Positions 48,337 through 57,790 are shown, counted from the stretch's first letter. The stretch: DNA of 64,000 bases from Mesorhizobium sp. 131-2-1 (GCF_016756535.1 NZ_AP023247.1:3286501-3350500), one strand, 5' to 3'. Notes: a model not told the origin generated them from the letters alone. Made by a program: numbers and translations.

Positions 48337-51300
48337 ATGAGCCTTATTCCCTCCATCGGCCTGCCGAAGGGCCGCGCCGGCCAGTTCATCGTCGACGGTG
48401 TCGCCGACGGCTACGAAGCCTTCGCGCTTGTGCAGACGGCGCTCGAGATCGCGCCCGACAAGCCGGTGCTGTTCGTGGCGCGCGACGGCCAGCGCCTGCC
48501 GGCGATTATCGAGGCGCTTGCTTTTGCCGCGCCTGGCCTGCCGGTGCTCGAACTGCCGGCCTGGGACTGCCTGCCTTACGATCGCGTTTCGCCCGGCTCG
48601 GATGCCGCCGCCAAGCGGCTCGACGCGCTGGCCGCCATGATCGCACTGGCCAGGAAGCCGCATCGTGCGGTGATCCTGACCACCGCCAACGCGCTGTTGC
48701 AGCGCATCCCGCCGGCCGATCTGATCGAAGCGCAGACGTTCCACGCCAAGCCCGGCAACCAGATCGACATGAATGCGCTGGTGTCGCGGCTGGAAACCTC
48801 AGGCTTCGAGCGAGTGCCGACGGTGCGCGGCATTGGCGAATTCGCGGTGCGCGGCGGCATCCTCGACCTCTTCGCGCCCGGCTGGACTGAGGCGCTCAGG
48901 CTCGATTTCTTCGGCGACACGCTGGAATCCATCCGCGTCTTCGACGCCGCCACGCAGCGCACCACCGGACAGCGCAAGTCGATGGCGCTGCAGGCGATGA
49001 GCGAAGTGGCGCTGACGCCGGAAACGATCAGCCGCTTCCGTCGCGCCTATATCGAAGCGTTCGGCGCGCCGTCGCGCGATGACGGGCTCTATGCTGCGGT
49101 GAGCGAGGGGCGGCGCTTCGCCGGCATGGAGCACTGGCTGCCGTTCTTCTACGAGCGGCTGGAGACGGTGTTCGACTATCTGCCCGATACGCCCGTCGTC
49201 TTCGACCATCTGGCGCATGAGGCGCTGGCCGAGCGTCACACGCTGATCCTCGACCACTACGAGGCACGCCGGAAGCAGGCCGACGCCGCGCTTAAGGACG
49301 CCGTGCCCTACAAGCCGGTGGCGCCTGACCTGCTTTATCTCTCGCCGGAGAATCTCAAGGCTTCGCTCGGCCCGCGCGAGGACATCGACTTCACCGTCTT
49401 CGATGCGCCCGATGTGGGCGGCAAAAAAATCTTCCATGCCGGCTCGCGGCATGGCCGCAGCTTCGCCGAAGAGCGCGCCGACCCCAACATCAATGTCTTC
49501 GATGTCGTGGTGAAGCACATCGCCGATGAGCGCGCTGCGCGTCGCCGCGTCGTCATCGCCGGCTGGACAGAAGGCTCGCTCGACCGGCTCGGCCAGATCC
49601 TGGCCGAGCATCATCTCGGTAACCTCAAGCCGGTGGCGACGCTTGCCGAGGTGGAAAAGCTCGAGCCTGGACAGGCGGGCCTTGCGGTGCTGCCGCTCGA
49701 ATCCGGCTTCGAGACCGACAAACTCGTCGTTGTCGCCGAGCAGGATATTCTCGGCGACCGGCTGATCCGGCGTTCCAAGCGCAAGAAACGCGCATCCGAC
49801 TTCATCGCCGAGGCCTCGTCATTGTCGGCCGGCGACATCGTCGTCCATACCGACCATGGCATCGGCCGCTTCGTCGGCCTGCGCACGATCGAGGCGGTCG
49901 GTGCGCCGCATGATTGTCTCGAAATCCACTACGCCGGCGACGACCGGTTGTTCCTGCCGGTGGAAAACATCGAACTCTTGTCTCGCTACGGCTCGGATTC
50001 GGCCGAGGCGACGCTGGACAAGCTCGGCGGTGGCGCCTGGCAATCGCGCAAGGCGCGGCTGAAGCGGCGCCTGCTCGACATGGCCGGGCAGTTGATCCGC
50101 ATCGCCGCCGAGCGGCAGATGCGCTCGGCGCCCAGCATGATCCCCGCCGAAGGCCTGTATGGCGAGTTCGCGGCGCGCTTTCCCTATGAGGAGACCGACG
50201 ACCAGCAGGGCGCGATCGATTCCGTCATGGACGATCTCGGCGCCGGCAAGCCGATGGACCGGCTGGTCTGCGGCGATGTCGGCTTCGGCAAGACGGAGGT
50301 GGCGCTGCGCGCCGCCTTCATCGCCGCCATGGAGGGGTTCCAGGTCGCGATCGTGGTGCCGACAACGCTTTTGTCGCGCCAGCACTTCAAGACGTTCTCG
50401 CAGCGCTTTTCCGGCCTGCCGATCCGCGTCGCGCAGGCCTCGCGGCTGGTCGGTTCCAAGGAATTGGCCGAGACCAAGAAGGGCATGGCCGAAGGCACGG
50501 TCGATATCGTCGTCGGCACGCATGCGCTCCTCGGCTCGGCGATCTCGTTCAAGAATCTCGGCCTGCTGATCATCGACGAGGAGCAGCACTTCGGCGTCAA
50601 GCATAAGGAGCGGCTGAAGGACCTGAAGAGCGACGTGCATGTGCTGACGCTGTCGGCGACGCCGATCCCGCGCACGCTGCAGCTGGCGCTGACCGGCGTG
50701 CGCGAACTGTCGCTGATCGCCACGCCGCCGGTCGACCGCATGGCGGTGCGCACCTTCATCTCGCCCTTCGATCCGCTGGTCATCCGCGAGACGCTGCTGC
50801 GCGAACGCTATCGCGGCGGGCATTCCTTCTATGTCGTGCCGCGCATCAGCGATCTCGCCGAAATCCATGATTTCCTGAAGCAATCGGTGCCGGAGCTGAA
50901 AGTCGCGGTGGCGCATGGCCAGATGCCGCCAGGCGAGCTCGACGACATCATGAACGCCTTCTACGACGGCCAGTACGACGTGCTGCTGTCGACCACCATC
51001 GTCGAGTCAGGCCTGGACATCCCGACTGCCAACACGCTGATCATCCATCGCGCCGACATGTTCGGCCTGTCGCAGCTCTACCAATTGCGCGGCCGCGTCG
51101 GCCGCTCGAAGGTGCGCGCCTATGCGCTGTTCACGCTGCCCGCCAACCGCAAGCTGACCGACACCGCCGAACGCCGCCTGAAGGTGCTGCAGTCGCTCGA
51201 CACGCTGGGCGCCGGCTTCCAGCTCGCCAGCCACGACCTCGACATCCGCGGCGCTGGCAATCTCCTGGGCGAGGAACAATCGGGCCATATCAAGGAGGTC

Positions 51301-51834
51301 GGCTTCGAGCTCTACCAGCAGATGCTGGAAGAGGCGGTGGCCGAGGTGAAGGATTCCGGCGAGGTGCAGGATGGCGGCTGGTCGCCGCAGATCGCCGTCG
51401 GCACTGCGGTGATGATCCCGGAGAGCTATGTGCCGGACCTGCAGCTCAGGCTGGCACTCTACCGCCGTCTCGGCGACCTCGAGAACACTGAGGAGATCGA
51501 CGCTTTCGGCGCCGAGCTGATCGACCGTTTCGGACCGCTGCCGGAAGAGGTGACCCATCTTTTGAAGATCGTCTTCATCAAGGCGCTCTGCCGCAGGGCC
51601 AATGTCGAGAAGCTTGATGCCGGTCCCAAGGGCGTCGTCATCCACTTCCGCAAGCGCGAGTTCCCCAATCCGGTCGGGCTGGTCAAGTTCATCGGCGAGC
51701 AGGGCACGCTGGCCAAGATCCGGCCGGACCACAGCGTCGTCTTCATCCGCGACTGGCCGAACGCCGAAAAGCGGCTGGCAGGCTCGGCCGTGGTGATGAC
51801 GCAGCTGGCGCGGCTGGTCGAGAAGGCTGCGTAG
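48337..51834 (+). CDS. mfd: Transcription-repair coupling factor
   Basis: A 1165-residue translocase that removes stalled RNA polymerase and recruits UvrA. The N-terminal part contains the UvrB-like homology region; the CarD-like polymerase-binding domain is SAGDIVVHTDHGIGRFVGL near residues 493-512; Walker A is GDVGFGKTEVALRAAF near 646; DEEQHFGVKHKERLK near 746; and the TRCF C-terminal domain ends the protein. Full length for the family. It follows sdhE by 13 bases. Confidence 0.97.
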   Translation: MSLIPSIGLPKGRAGQFIVDGVADGYEAFALVQTALEIAPDKPVLFVARDGQRLPAIIEALAFAAPGLPVLELPAWDCLPYDRVSPGSDAAAKRLDALAAMIALARKPHRAVILTTANALLQRIPPADLIEAQTFHAKPGNQIDMNALVSRLETSGFERVPTVRGIGEFAVRGGILDLFAPGWTEALRLDFFGDTLESIRVFDAATQRTTGQRKSMALQAMSEVALTPETISRFRRAYIEAFGAPSRDDGLYAAVSEGRRFAGMEHWLPFFYERLETVFDYLPDTPVVFDHLAHEALAERHTLILDHYEARRKQADAALKDAVPYKPVAPDLLYLSPENLKASLGPREDIDFTVFDAPDVGGKKIFHAGSRHGRSFAEERADPNINVFDVVVKHIADERAARRRVVIAGWTEGSLDRLGQILAEHHLGNLKPVATLAEVEKLEPGQAGLAVLPLESGFETDKLVVVAEQDILGDRLIRRSKRKKRASDFIAEASSLSAGDIVVHTDHGIGRFVGLRTIEAVGAPHDCLEIHYAGDDRLFLPVENIELLSRYGSDSAEATLDKLGGGAWQSRKARLKRRLLDMAGQLIRIAAERQMRSAPSMIPAEGLYGEFAARFPYEETDDQQGAIDSVMDDLGAGKPMDRLVCGDVGFGKTEVALRAAFIAAMEGFQVAIVVPTTLLSRQHFKTFSQRFSGLPIRVAQASRLVGSKELAETKKGMAEGTVDIVVGTHALLGSAISFKNLGLLIIDEEQHFGVKHKERLKDLKSDVHVLTLSATPIPRTLQLALTGVRELSLIATPPVDRMAVRTFISPFDPLVIRETLLRERYRGGHSFYVVPRISDLAEIHDFLKQSVPELKVAVAHGQMPPGELDDIMNAFYDGQYDVLLSTTIVESGLDIPTANTLIIHRADMFGLSQLYQLRGRVGRSKVRAYALFTLPANRKLTDTAERRLKVLQSLDTLGAGFQLASHDLDIRGAGNLLGEEQSGHIKEVGFELYQQMLEEAVAEVKDSGEVQDGGWSPQIAVGTAVMIPESYVPDLQLRLALYRRLGDLENTEEIDAFGAELIDRFGPLPEEVTHLLKIVFIKALCRRANVEKLDAGPKGVVIHFRKREFPNPVGLVKFIGEQGTLAKIRPDHSVVFIRDWPNAEKRLAGSAVVMTQLARLVEKAA

Positions 51835-51960
51835 CCGCCGAACCATTCGCCAGTGCTGAAATTCCCGGCTAGAATAGGCATTCGGCTTCGTGTAAGGAGC
51901 CGCCACCCCATATAGGGCTGGAATGGCGGGCGAGGGTGCCCGTTCATCTGTTTGTTTGAC

Positions 51961-51998
51961 GCAATTCCGCACGGAAATCACACTTTTCCGGGAATTGC
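51961..51998. repeat. Palindromic intergenic element, copy 2, before the DAHP synthase
   Basis: GCAATTCC and GGAATTGC are perfect 8-bp outer arms; inside, CGGAAA pairs with TTTCCG around a 7-base loop (TCACACT), with GCA unpaired on the left. The whole folds into one long hairpin ending 25 bases before the ATG at 52024. It resembles the element at 25368-25417 in outer words and layout. I recall similar palindromes in many rhizobial intergenic regions, but cannot check copy number here. Confidence 0.75.
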
Positions 51999-52023
51999 TC
52001 CTGAAGGGCGTTTGGGTGCAACG

Positions 52024-53397
52024 ATGACGAAATGGTCGCCGAATTCGTGGAGAGCAATGCCGATCAAGCAGGTTCCCGCCTATCCGGACCTTGCCGCGCT
52101 GAAGGCCACGGAAGCCCAGCTCGCCACCTTTCCGCCACTGGTTTTTGCCGGTGAGGCGCGCAAACTGAAGAAGCAGCTTGCGGCGGTCGCCGCCGGTGAC
52201 GCCTTCCTGCTCCAGGGTGGCGACTGCGCCGAAAGCTTTGCCGAACACGGCGCGGACAATATCCGCGACTTCTTCCGCGTCTTCCTGCAGATGTCGGTGG
52301 TGCTGACCTTCGCCGGCGCGCAGCCGGTGGTGAAGGTGGGCCGCGTCGCCGGCCAGTTCGCCAAGCCGCGCTCGTCCGACAACGAGACCAAGGCCGGCGT
52401 GACGCTGCCGAGCTACCGCGGCGACATCATCAACGGCATCGAGTTCGACGCCAAGTCGCGCATTCCCGACCCGGCTCGCCAGGAGATGGCCTACCGCCAG
52501 TCGGCGGCGACGCTCAACCTGCTGCGCGCCTTCGCCCAGGGCGGCTATGCCAGCCTGGAGAACGTGCATCAGTGGATGCTGGGTTTCGTCTCCGACAGCC
52601 CGCAGGGCGAAAAATACGAGTCGCTCGCCAACCGCATCACCGAGACCATGGAGTTCATGCGCGCGGTCGGCATCACGTCCGAAACCAATTTCGCCCTGCG
52701 CGAGACCGATTTCTACACCAGCCACGAGGCGCTGCTGCTCGGCTACGAGGAAGCGCTGACCCGTGTCGATTCGACTTCGGGCGACTGGTACGCAACGTCG
52801 GGCCACATGATCTGGATCGGCGACCGCACCCGCCAGCCCGATCATGCGCATGTCGAATATTGCCGCGGCATCAAGAACCCGCTCGGCCTGAAATGCGGCC
52901 CGTCGCTGACGCCGGACGGTCTGCTGGAACTGATCGACCTGCTCAACCCCGAGAACGAGCCCGGGCGGCTGACGCTCATCGCGCGCTTCGGCTCCGACAA
53001 GGTGGCCGAGCATCTGCCGAAGCTGGTACGGGCGGTGCAGAAGGAAGGCCGCAGCGTGGTGTGGTCGTCGGATCCGATGCACGGCAACACGATCGAGGCC
53101 GCCGGCTACAAGACGCGGCCGTTCGACCGCATCCTGAAGGAGGTGCAGACCTTCTTCGAGGTGCACCGTGCCGAGGGCACGCATCCGGGCGGCATCCATG
53201 TCGAGATGACCGGCAAGAACGTCACCGAATGCACCGGCGGCGCCCGCGCCATCACGGCGGAAGACCTGCAGGACCGCTACCACACGCATTGCGATCCGCG
53301 CCTCAACGCCGACCAGGCGATCGAGCTCGCCTTCCTGGTCTCGGACCTGCTCAAGAAGAGCCACCCGGTCCAGCACAAACAGGCCGCCAACGGCTGA
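52024..53397 (+). CDS. 3-deoxy-7-phosphoheptulonate synthase, class II (DAHP synthase)
   Basis: A 457-residue plant-type (class II) DAHP synthase, the first enzyme of the shikimate pathway, joining phosphoenolpyruvate and erythrose-4-phosphate. It starts [18 protein letters not shown], a typical N-terminus, and has [12 protein letters not shown] near residue 67, [19 protein letters not shown] sequence near 108-120, and [10 protein letters not shown] and [15 protein letters not shown] in the C-terminal half. The start at 52024 follows this family; the open frame upstream includes the palindrome. A terminator follows at 53427. Confidence 0.95.
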   Translation: MTKWSPNSWRAMPIKQVPAYPDLAALKATEAQLATFPPLVFAGEARKLKKQLAAVAAGDAFLLQGGDCAESFAEHGADNIRDFFRVFLQMSVVLTFAGAQPVVKVGRVAGQFAKPRSSDNETKAGVTLPSYRGDIINGIEFDAKSRIPDPARQEMAYRQSAATLNLLRAFAQGGYASLENVHQWMLGFVSDSPQGEKYESLANRITETMEFMRAVGITSETNFALRETDFYTSHEALLLGYEEALTRVDSTSGDWYATSGHMIWIGDRTRQPDHAHVEYCRGIKNPLGLKCGPSLTPDGLLELIDLLNPENEPGRLTLIARFGSDKVAEHLPKLVRAVQKEGRSVVWSSDPMHGNTIEAAGYKTRPFDRILKEVQTFFEVHRAEGTHPGGIHVEMTGKNVTECTGGARAITAEDLQDRYHTHCDPRLNADQAIELAFLVSDLLKKSHPVQHKQAANG

Positions 53398-53426
53398 GCC
53401 GCCTTCTGGTTTCAATGTGGTTGATC

Positions 53427-53455
53427 AAGGCGCTGGAGAAATCCGGCGCCTTTTT
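53427..53455 (+). terminator. Intrinsic terminator after the DAHP synthase
   Basis: AAGGCGCTGGA pairs with TCCGGCGCCTT (11 pairs, one G-T wobble) around a GAAA tetraloop and runs into TTTTTC. A textbook rho-independent terminator 30 bases after the stop. Confidence 0.9.
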
Positions 53456-53573
53456 CGTTCGAGGCCGAAGCCGGTAACGTCAGACCTTACGAAAATGTGT
53501 TCTGGCGCGACCATTGCAAAACCAAGATTGGGTGGAACTGCATCGTCCACTCCAACCGGTTCCTTCGTTCACG

Positions 53574-54278
53574 ATGCACCACGAGCATGCCGTCATCCAC
53601 CACCGTGCGCTTGACTTCTGGTCGGCGCGCGCAGCGGTCCTCGTCATCATCTGCCTGCAGCTTCTGGTCATCAACGACCTGTCGTTCGGGCCGCGTTGGC
53701 TGGCCCCGGTGATCGAGGCGGTGCTGCTCGTGCCCCTGTCGATCGCGACGGCGTGGACGCAGATGGCGACGCAGAAGGCCGTCGATCACGAACATTGGTA
53801 CGCGATCGGCCGGTTTCGCCTCTACATCCGCCGCACCGCGCTGGTCCTGACCGGCGTCATCAGCGTCATGAACTGCGGAGCGCTGGTCTTCCTGGTCAGG
53901 GCGCTGCTCGAAGGTCATGCCGGCGCCGGTACGACGCTGCTTGTCGATGCGCTGAACATCTGGGTCACCAACGTCATCGTCTTCGCGCTCTGGTTCTGGA
54001 GCACCGACCGCGGCGGGCCGCCCACCTGCGGGCTGGTCAAGCGCGCGCACGCCGACTTCCTGTTTCCGCAGATGACGCTGCCCGATCGCGAGGTCGGCGG
54101 CTGGCTGCCCGGCTTCGTCGACTATGTCTTCCTGGCGTTCACCAACGCGACGGCGTTCTCGCCGACCGACACCTTGCCGCTGACCCAGCGCGCCAAGCTG
54201 CTGATGATGGCGGAGGCGTTGATCTCGCTGCTGACGATCGCGCTGGTGGCGGCGCGGGCCGTGAACATCCTTGCCTGA
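53574..54278 (+). CDS. Integral membrane protein of unknown function
   Basis: A 234-residue protein with about five or six transmembrane segments: near residues 20-38 (VLVIICLQLLVIND), 48-65, 92-118 (LVLTGVISVMNCGALVFLVRALL), 130-150 (NVIVFALWFWSTDRGGPP), and 210-232. The end (VDYVFLAFTNATAFSPTDTLPLTQRAKLLMMAEALISLLTIALVAARAV) has the feel of DUF1345 or a two-helix channel, but I cannot name a family. The ATG at 53574 is preferred; TTG at 53514 would extend it by 20 residues. No strong ribosome site is seen. Confidence 0.7.
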   Translation: MHHEHAVIHHRALDFWSARAAVLVIICLQLLVINDLSFGPRWLAPVIEAVLLVPLSIATAWTQMATQKAVDHEHWYAIGRFRLYIRRTALVLTGVISVMNCGALVFLVRALLEGHAGAGTTLLVDALNIWVTNVIVFALWFWSTDRGGPPTCGLVKRAHADFLFPQMTLPDREVGGWLPGFVDYVFLAFTNATAFSPTDTLPLTQRAKLLMMAEALISLLTIALVAARAVNILA

Positions 54279-54290
54279 ACCTCGACACAG

Positions 54291-55058
54291 CTAACGGCCG
54301 CGCTCCCAGCGCAAGCCCGCAAGCCTCGGGTCGGTAAAGGCGGCCCTGGAGAATTCGATCCGCTTCTCCGGGAACTCGCAGATCGCCTGCACGCCGAAGG
54401 CCCCGAGGCGGATGCGCCAGGTCTGCGGCTCCAGCGGCTTCGGCCTGGCAAAGCCCTTGCAGGTCAAAAGCGCGATGTTGGCGCCCTTCGGATCGCGCGC
54501 CGAGCGGTAGCGGATCGCTTCCATCCCGGCCTCGCGCGCGACATCGGCGATGGCCTGGCAGGCGGCGTAGTCGGTCGGATGCGTCCATGCCGCTTGGTCC
54601 CGGTCGAGCGGCGGTTTGGTCAGGTCGATGGCGGCGGCGCATTTGATGGCGGCGGAAAAGGCAGTGTAGTCGGCGGCGTCGCGCGGCCAGGGCGTGTTGG
54701 GCGATTCGGCGAAGAACAGCAACCGGTAGAACGCCATTTCGGCGACCGCCGTGAACATGGTTTCCGCCGCATAGTAGACACCCCTGGTCCTGCCGGCGCG
54801 GCGGAAGCGCGATCCATGCGGATAGACCGAGCCGTAGCGGAAGGGCGTCGCCAGCAGGTAGTGGAGATGCCGGCACTCGAGCGGGATCTGCGGCTTGGTC
54901 TCCTCGATCAGCTCTTCCAGCAAGGCCTGCTCGTCGAGCGTGTCGACGACCTTCAGGGTCGAGACGCGGTGCTGCGCCTCGACCATGCGCCAGTACTTGC
55001 CTTCGAGCCGGACGGACTCAGACGAGAGCGCGTCGGGAGTCCAGATAGGCGATGACAT
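54291..55058 (-). CDS. RES-domain toxin, predicted NAD-degrading
   Basis: A 255-residue protein with the RES fold. Candidate key residues are Arg74 in FRYGS (and Arg84/86), Glu107 in FTAVAEMAFYR and Ser186 in RYRSARDP, which give the family its name; the core starts at RHLHYLLATPFRYG near residue 63. Known RES toxins (for example ParT, MbcT) consume NAD or modify proteins with its ADP-ribose. The ATG at 55058 has AGGA at good spacing and lies inside the antitoxin gene, overlapping it by 41 bases. This arrangement makes the pair co-translated. The N-terminal 60 residues are extra to the core. Confidence 0.88.
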   Translation of the reverse strand: MSSPIWTPDALSSESVRLEGKYWRMVEAQHRVSTLKVVDTLDEQALLEELIEETKPQIPLECRHLHYLLATPFRYGSVYPHGSRFRRAGRTRGVYYAAETMFTAVAEMAFYRLLFFAESPNTPWPRDAADYTAFSAAIKCAAAIDLTKPPLDRDQAAWTHPTDYAACQAIADVAREAGMEAIRYRSARDPKGANIALLTCKGFARPKPLEPQTWRIRLGAFGVQAICEFPEKRIEFSRAAFTDPRLAGLRWERGR

Positions 55059-55401
55059 CGACTAGTCCTGATATCGACTGGATTTTCTCGATCGGGGCGC
55101 CGTCGAAAGCCGTGTTGGCGTTCTTCAACCAGGCCCGGGCGATGCTCTCGTCGCCGCCGACGATGGCGTCGAGGGAACGGAACAGCCGGACGAACAGGAC
55201 AGCCAGCTCGAACGGCTTGGTGCCGCGCTCGAGCAGGAATTCCTGCTTGCGCATGCGCGAAACCGTGGCTTCCGAGACGCCGATGACGGAAGCCAGCACC
55301 CGGGCGGTGACGTCGAGCAGTTCCGCGGCGCGCAGCGTGGCCTTGGTCACAACCGCGTTTTCGGCGGCGCCGGTGACGATGTGAGATTGCACGGACGGCA
55401 T
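55018..55401 (-). CDS. Xre/MbcA/ParS-type antitoxin
   Basis: A 127-residue protein with a helix-turn-helix (VLASVIGVSEATVSRMRKQEF near residues 35-56) and the C-terminal toxin-binding domain with AWLKNANTAFDGAPIEKIQSISGLVDVIAYLDSR, characteristic of antitoxins paired with RES proteins. The start at 55401 follows AAAGGAAG; the frame is open 11 codons further. It precedes the toxin and presumably binds it and represses the operon. TTTCC-AA-GGAAA overlaps the ribosome site (near 55410-55421) and could be part of an operator. Confidence 0.88.
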   Translation of the reverse strand: MPSVQSHIVTGAAENAVVTKATLRAAELLDVTARVLASVIGVSEATVSRMRKQEFLLERGTKPFELAVLFVRLFRSLDAIVGGDESIARAWLKNANTAFDGAPIEKIQSISGLVDVIAYLDSRRALV

Positions 55402-55501
55402 GGCTTCTTCCTTTCCAAGGAAAATATAGTCCACAAAAATTCATATGGAAAGGTGATGCGCCGAAAGAATCCGGAACAGCCGGGCCGTCAGGGGCGAGAA
55501 A

Positions 55502-56572
55502 TCAGTCTTTCTTGTAGAGCAGCCAGCTCTTGCCGGCGCGGCCGGCCATCGCCGAATGCCTTGTCACGCGGTTGCGGCCGCCGACCTTCGAGCGATAAAG
55601 CGCCCGGTCGGCCTTGGTGTAGAGGTCCTCGGGGCTTTCGGCCTCGGACGCCATGCAGATGCCCATCGACACGGTCACCGTGCCGTAGTTGGTGCCGGTC
55701 TGGCTGCTGGTAAACGGCGTCTGTTCGATTAGCGTCCTGATGCGCTCGGCGATATCGAAAGTCGTGTCTTCGCTGGCACCCTCGACGATCAGGGCGAACT
55801 CCTCGCCGCCGGTGCGGGCAACGAACATGTCGCCGCGAATGCTGGTCTGGAAGATCTCGGCGATGATCTGGATGATCCTGTCGCCGACCGGATGGCCGAA
55901 GCGGTCGTTGATGTCCTTGAAACGATCGATGTCGGCGAGGATCAGGGCATTGAACAGGATGCCCTTGTTGGAGTTGTAGATCTTGGTGATTTCCTTGTCG
56001 AAGGCGCGGCGGTTCCAGACCTGCGTCAACGGATCGGTGTCGGCGAGCCGTTTGTACTCCTCGAGCTTCGACTTCACGCTTTCGAGCTCGGCGGTCTTTT
56101 CGCTGAGCGTGCTCGCCACCTGCCTGCCGTGGTCTATCGTCGAATTGGTGGCGGCCGACATGGCGCCGGCGATCTTCTGCAGCAACTCCTGCGATAGAAG
56201 GCTGCGGTTGCCGAGGCCGCTCGACGTCTCGTCGAGGATCCGGCCGTACTTTTCGATGTGGGATCGCTCGCTGCGCAGGAGCGAGGCGATGTCCTCGAGT
56301 TCCTTGGCGATGACGTCGCGCGCATGCTCGACGATGCCGGGGCCGTGATGCTGGGCAAAGAAGGTGCGCCCGATGCGGTCGAGATCTTCCTGCGTCGGCC
56401 GATTGCTCAGTGAGACGACGGCGAGGCTGAGTTCGTGGTTGCTGCCGCTCAGCGCCTCGTAGAAGATCTCGTAGTTGCGCGGCAGGCCGAGCACGCCGAG
56501 CTGGCGCATGGTCGCCACGACGGTGCTGGCGATGTCGGTGTTCCTGTCGTTTGGAACGAGAGCCGGCTGCAT
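55502..56572 (-). CDS. GGDEF protein, predicted cytoplasmic diguanylate cyclase
   Basis: A 356-residue protein without membrane segments. The N-terminal 180 residues are helical (NYEIFYEALSGSNHELSLAV, then a likely coiled coil to KLEEYKRLADTDPLTQVWNRR) and the GGDEF domain covers about residues 190-345, with LADIDRFKDINDRFGH and signature GGEEF near 267-271. The I-site is not canonical: RGDM stands where RxxD is expected. The ATG at 56572 has GAGGAG at 11 bases; the longer frame (to 56695) looks non-coding. It follows the antitoxin gene region on the same strand, separated by about 100 bases. Confidence 0.9.
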   Translation of the reverse strand: MQPALVPNDRNTDIASTVVATMRQLGVLGLPRNYEIFYEALSGSNHELSLAVVSLSNRPTQEDLDRIGRTFFAQHHGPGIVEHARDVIAKELEDIASLLRSERSHIEKYGRILDETSSGLGNRSLLSQELLQKIAGAMSAATNSTIDHGRQVASTLSEKTAELESVKSKLEEYKRLADTDPLTQVWNRRAFDKEITKIYNSNKGILFNALILADIDRFKDINDRFGHPVGDRIIQIIAEIFQTSIRGDMFVARTGGEEFALIVEGASEDTTFDIAERIRTLIEQTPFTSSQTGTNYGTVTVSMGICMASEAESPEDLYTKADRALYRSKVGGRNRVTRHSAMAGRAGKSWLLYKKD

Positions 56573-56891
56573 GTTCTGTTCACTCCTCAACAGCCACCGC
56601 AGACCTGCGCGTGCCGATGTCGCCATGAGGGGAGTGCGACCGCAAATGCCAGACACGAGAAGAATCGCGTCCCCGCTCACGACCTTCACTTGCAACGACC
56701 ATAGATGCGAGCGCGCTAAAGTTTCCTTAATAGGCTGGATTTCAACACGGTTTTCTCTACCCCAGGATGCAATAGCCGCTTATGTCGGCGCAGGGCGAAA
56801 CGTGTCCCCTTCATGTCGCATTTGCCGGTGCCCGGCGGGCGCAAAGCTGGAATCCTGCTGCTGACGGGTGATGAATGCGAAGGAGGCTGGA
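56573..56891. other. Divergent intergenic region, no gene seen
   Basis: It separates the GGDEF gene and the GFA-domain gene. An AT-richer patch at 56715-56750 (AAAGTTTCCTTAATAGG) is the likeliest promoter area. Frames in it have no ribosome site. Confidence 0.45.
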
Positions 56892-57320
56892 ATGGATGAC
56901 AATCACGTCGGAGCATGCCTGTGCGGCGCGGTGCGCTTCAGGACGAGGGGGGCTCTGCGCGGTGTCGTCTATTGCCACTGTTCGCAATGCCGCAGGCAGA
57001 ACGGCCATTTCGTTGCGGCGACCTCGGCCAAGGATGCCGATATCGACATAGAAGGGGCCGAGGCGCTCACCTGGTATGGCGCATCCGACGTCGCCAGGCG
57101 CGGGTTTTGCCGCATCTGCGGCTCGCTTCTGTTCTGGAAGCACAACGAACTGGATCAGGTTTCGATCATGGCCGGCGCCTTCGACCAGCCCACGGGCCTT
57201 TCCGGGGAGAGCCATATCTTCGTCGGCGACAAGGGCGACTATTACTCGATCGACGACGGGCTGCCGCAGTTCGAGAAATCGTCGCCTTCGGTCAAGGTCG
57301 CCGGAGAGGCTGCCGAATGA
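56892..57320 (+). CDS. GFA-fold (CENP-V/GFA) zinc protein
   Basis: A 142-residue protein of the glutathione-dependent formaldehyde-activating fold: CLCGAVRF near residues 9-16, CHCSQCRRQNGHF near 28-40 and CRICGSLLFWK near 72-82 carry the zinc ligands. It is much shorter and different from the true Gfa at 12436-13005, so formaldehyde activation should not be assumed. The ATG at 56892 has AAGGAGG six bases upstream. No operon partner is clear. Confidence 0.9.
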   Translation: MDDNHVGACLCGAVRFRTRGALRGVVYCHCSQCRRQNGHFVAATSAKDADIDIEGAEALTWYGASDVARRGFCRICGSLLFWKHNELDQVSIMAGAFDQPTGLSGESHIFVGDKGDYYSIDDGLPQFEKSSPSVKVAGEAAE

Positions 57321-57430
57321 CCGGCAAGCGAGCGATGCGACAGCGCGTGTGATTTTTGGCGACGCTGCCTTATTCCATTGATCCAGCCGTTGTTATATCC
57401 CCTGCCGGTCACTCGGAAAGGGATTTGGGC

Positions 57431-57790
57431 ATGCAGCGGCTGATCGATGCTTTCTTCAACTCGGTGCGGGCGTTTCGCAAGCTGGCAGCCCACGAAAAGG
57501 CCTTTCAGCAGGAGCTGATGCTGCTCACCCTTGCCCTGCCGGCAGGTTGGTTCATCTCGGTGTCGTGGCGCGGCTACGCGCTGCTGCTCGGCGCGGTGCT
57601 GCTCCTGATCATGGTCGAAGTGCTCAACACCGGCATCGAGGCGGCTTGTGATGCCTTCAGCCGCGAATTCAACGTCGACATCCAGCTCGCCAAGGATTGC
57701 GGCTCGCTGGCGGTGCTGATCTCGGTGGTGATCGTGGCCGGCGTCTGGGGCATCGCCATCATCGAGCGCATCACGGGACTACCGATCTAG
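57431..57790 (+). CDS. dgkA: Diacylglycerol kinase, prokaryotic
   Basis: A 119-residue membrane enzyme with three transmembrane segments. It contains AAHEKAFQQELMLL near residues 17-30, the active-site segment VEVLNTGIEAACDAFSREFNVDIQLAKDCGSLAV near 62-95 and two hydrophobic segments around it. DgkA phosphorylates diacylglycerol, recycling lipid from membrane glucan or exopolysaccharide modification. The ATG at 57431 follows GGGA; an upstream in-frame ATG at 57356 has no support. Confidence 0.94.
   Translation: MQRLIDAFFNSVRAFRKLAAHEKAFQQELMLLTLALPAGWFISVSWRGYALLLGAVLLLIMVEVLNTGIEAACDAFSREFNVDIQLAKDCGSLAVLISVVIVAGVWGIAIIERITGLPI

Noticed and set aside
51007..53415. 802-residue minus-strand frame across mfd and the DAHP synthase
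   Set aside because: Antisense shadow of two strong genes and of the palindrome between them.
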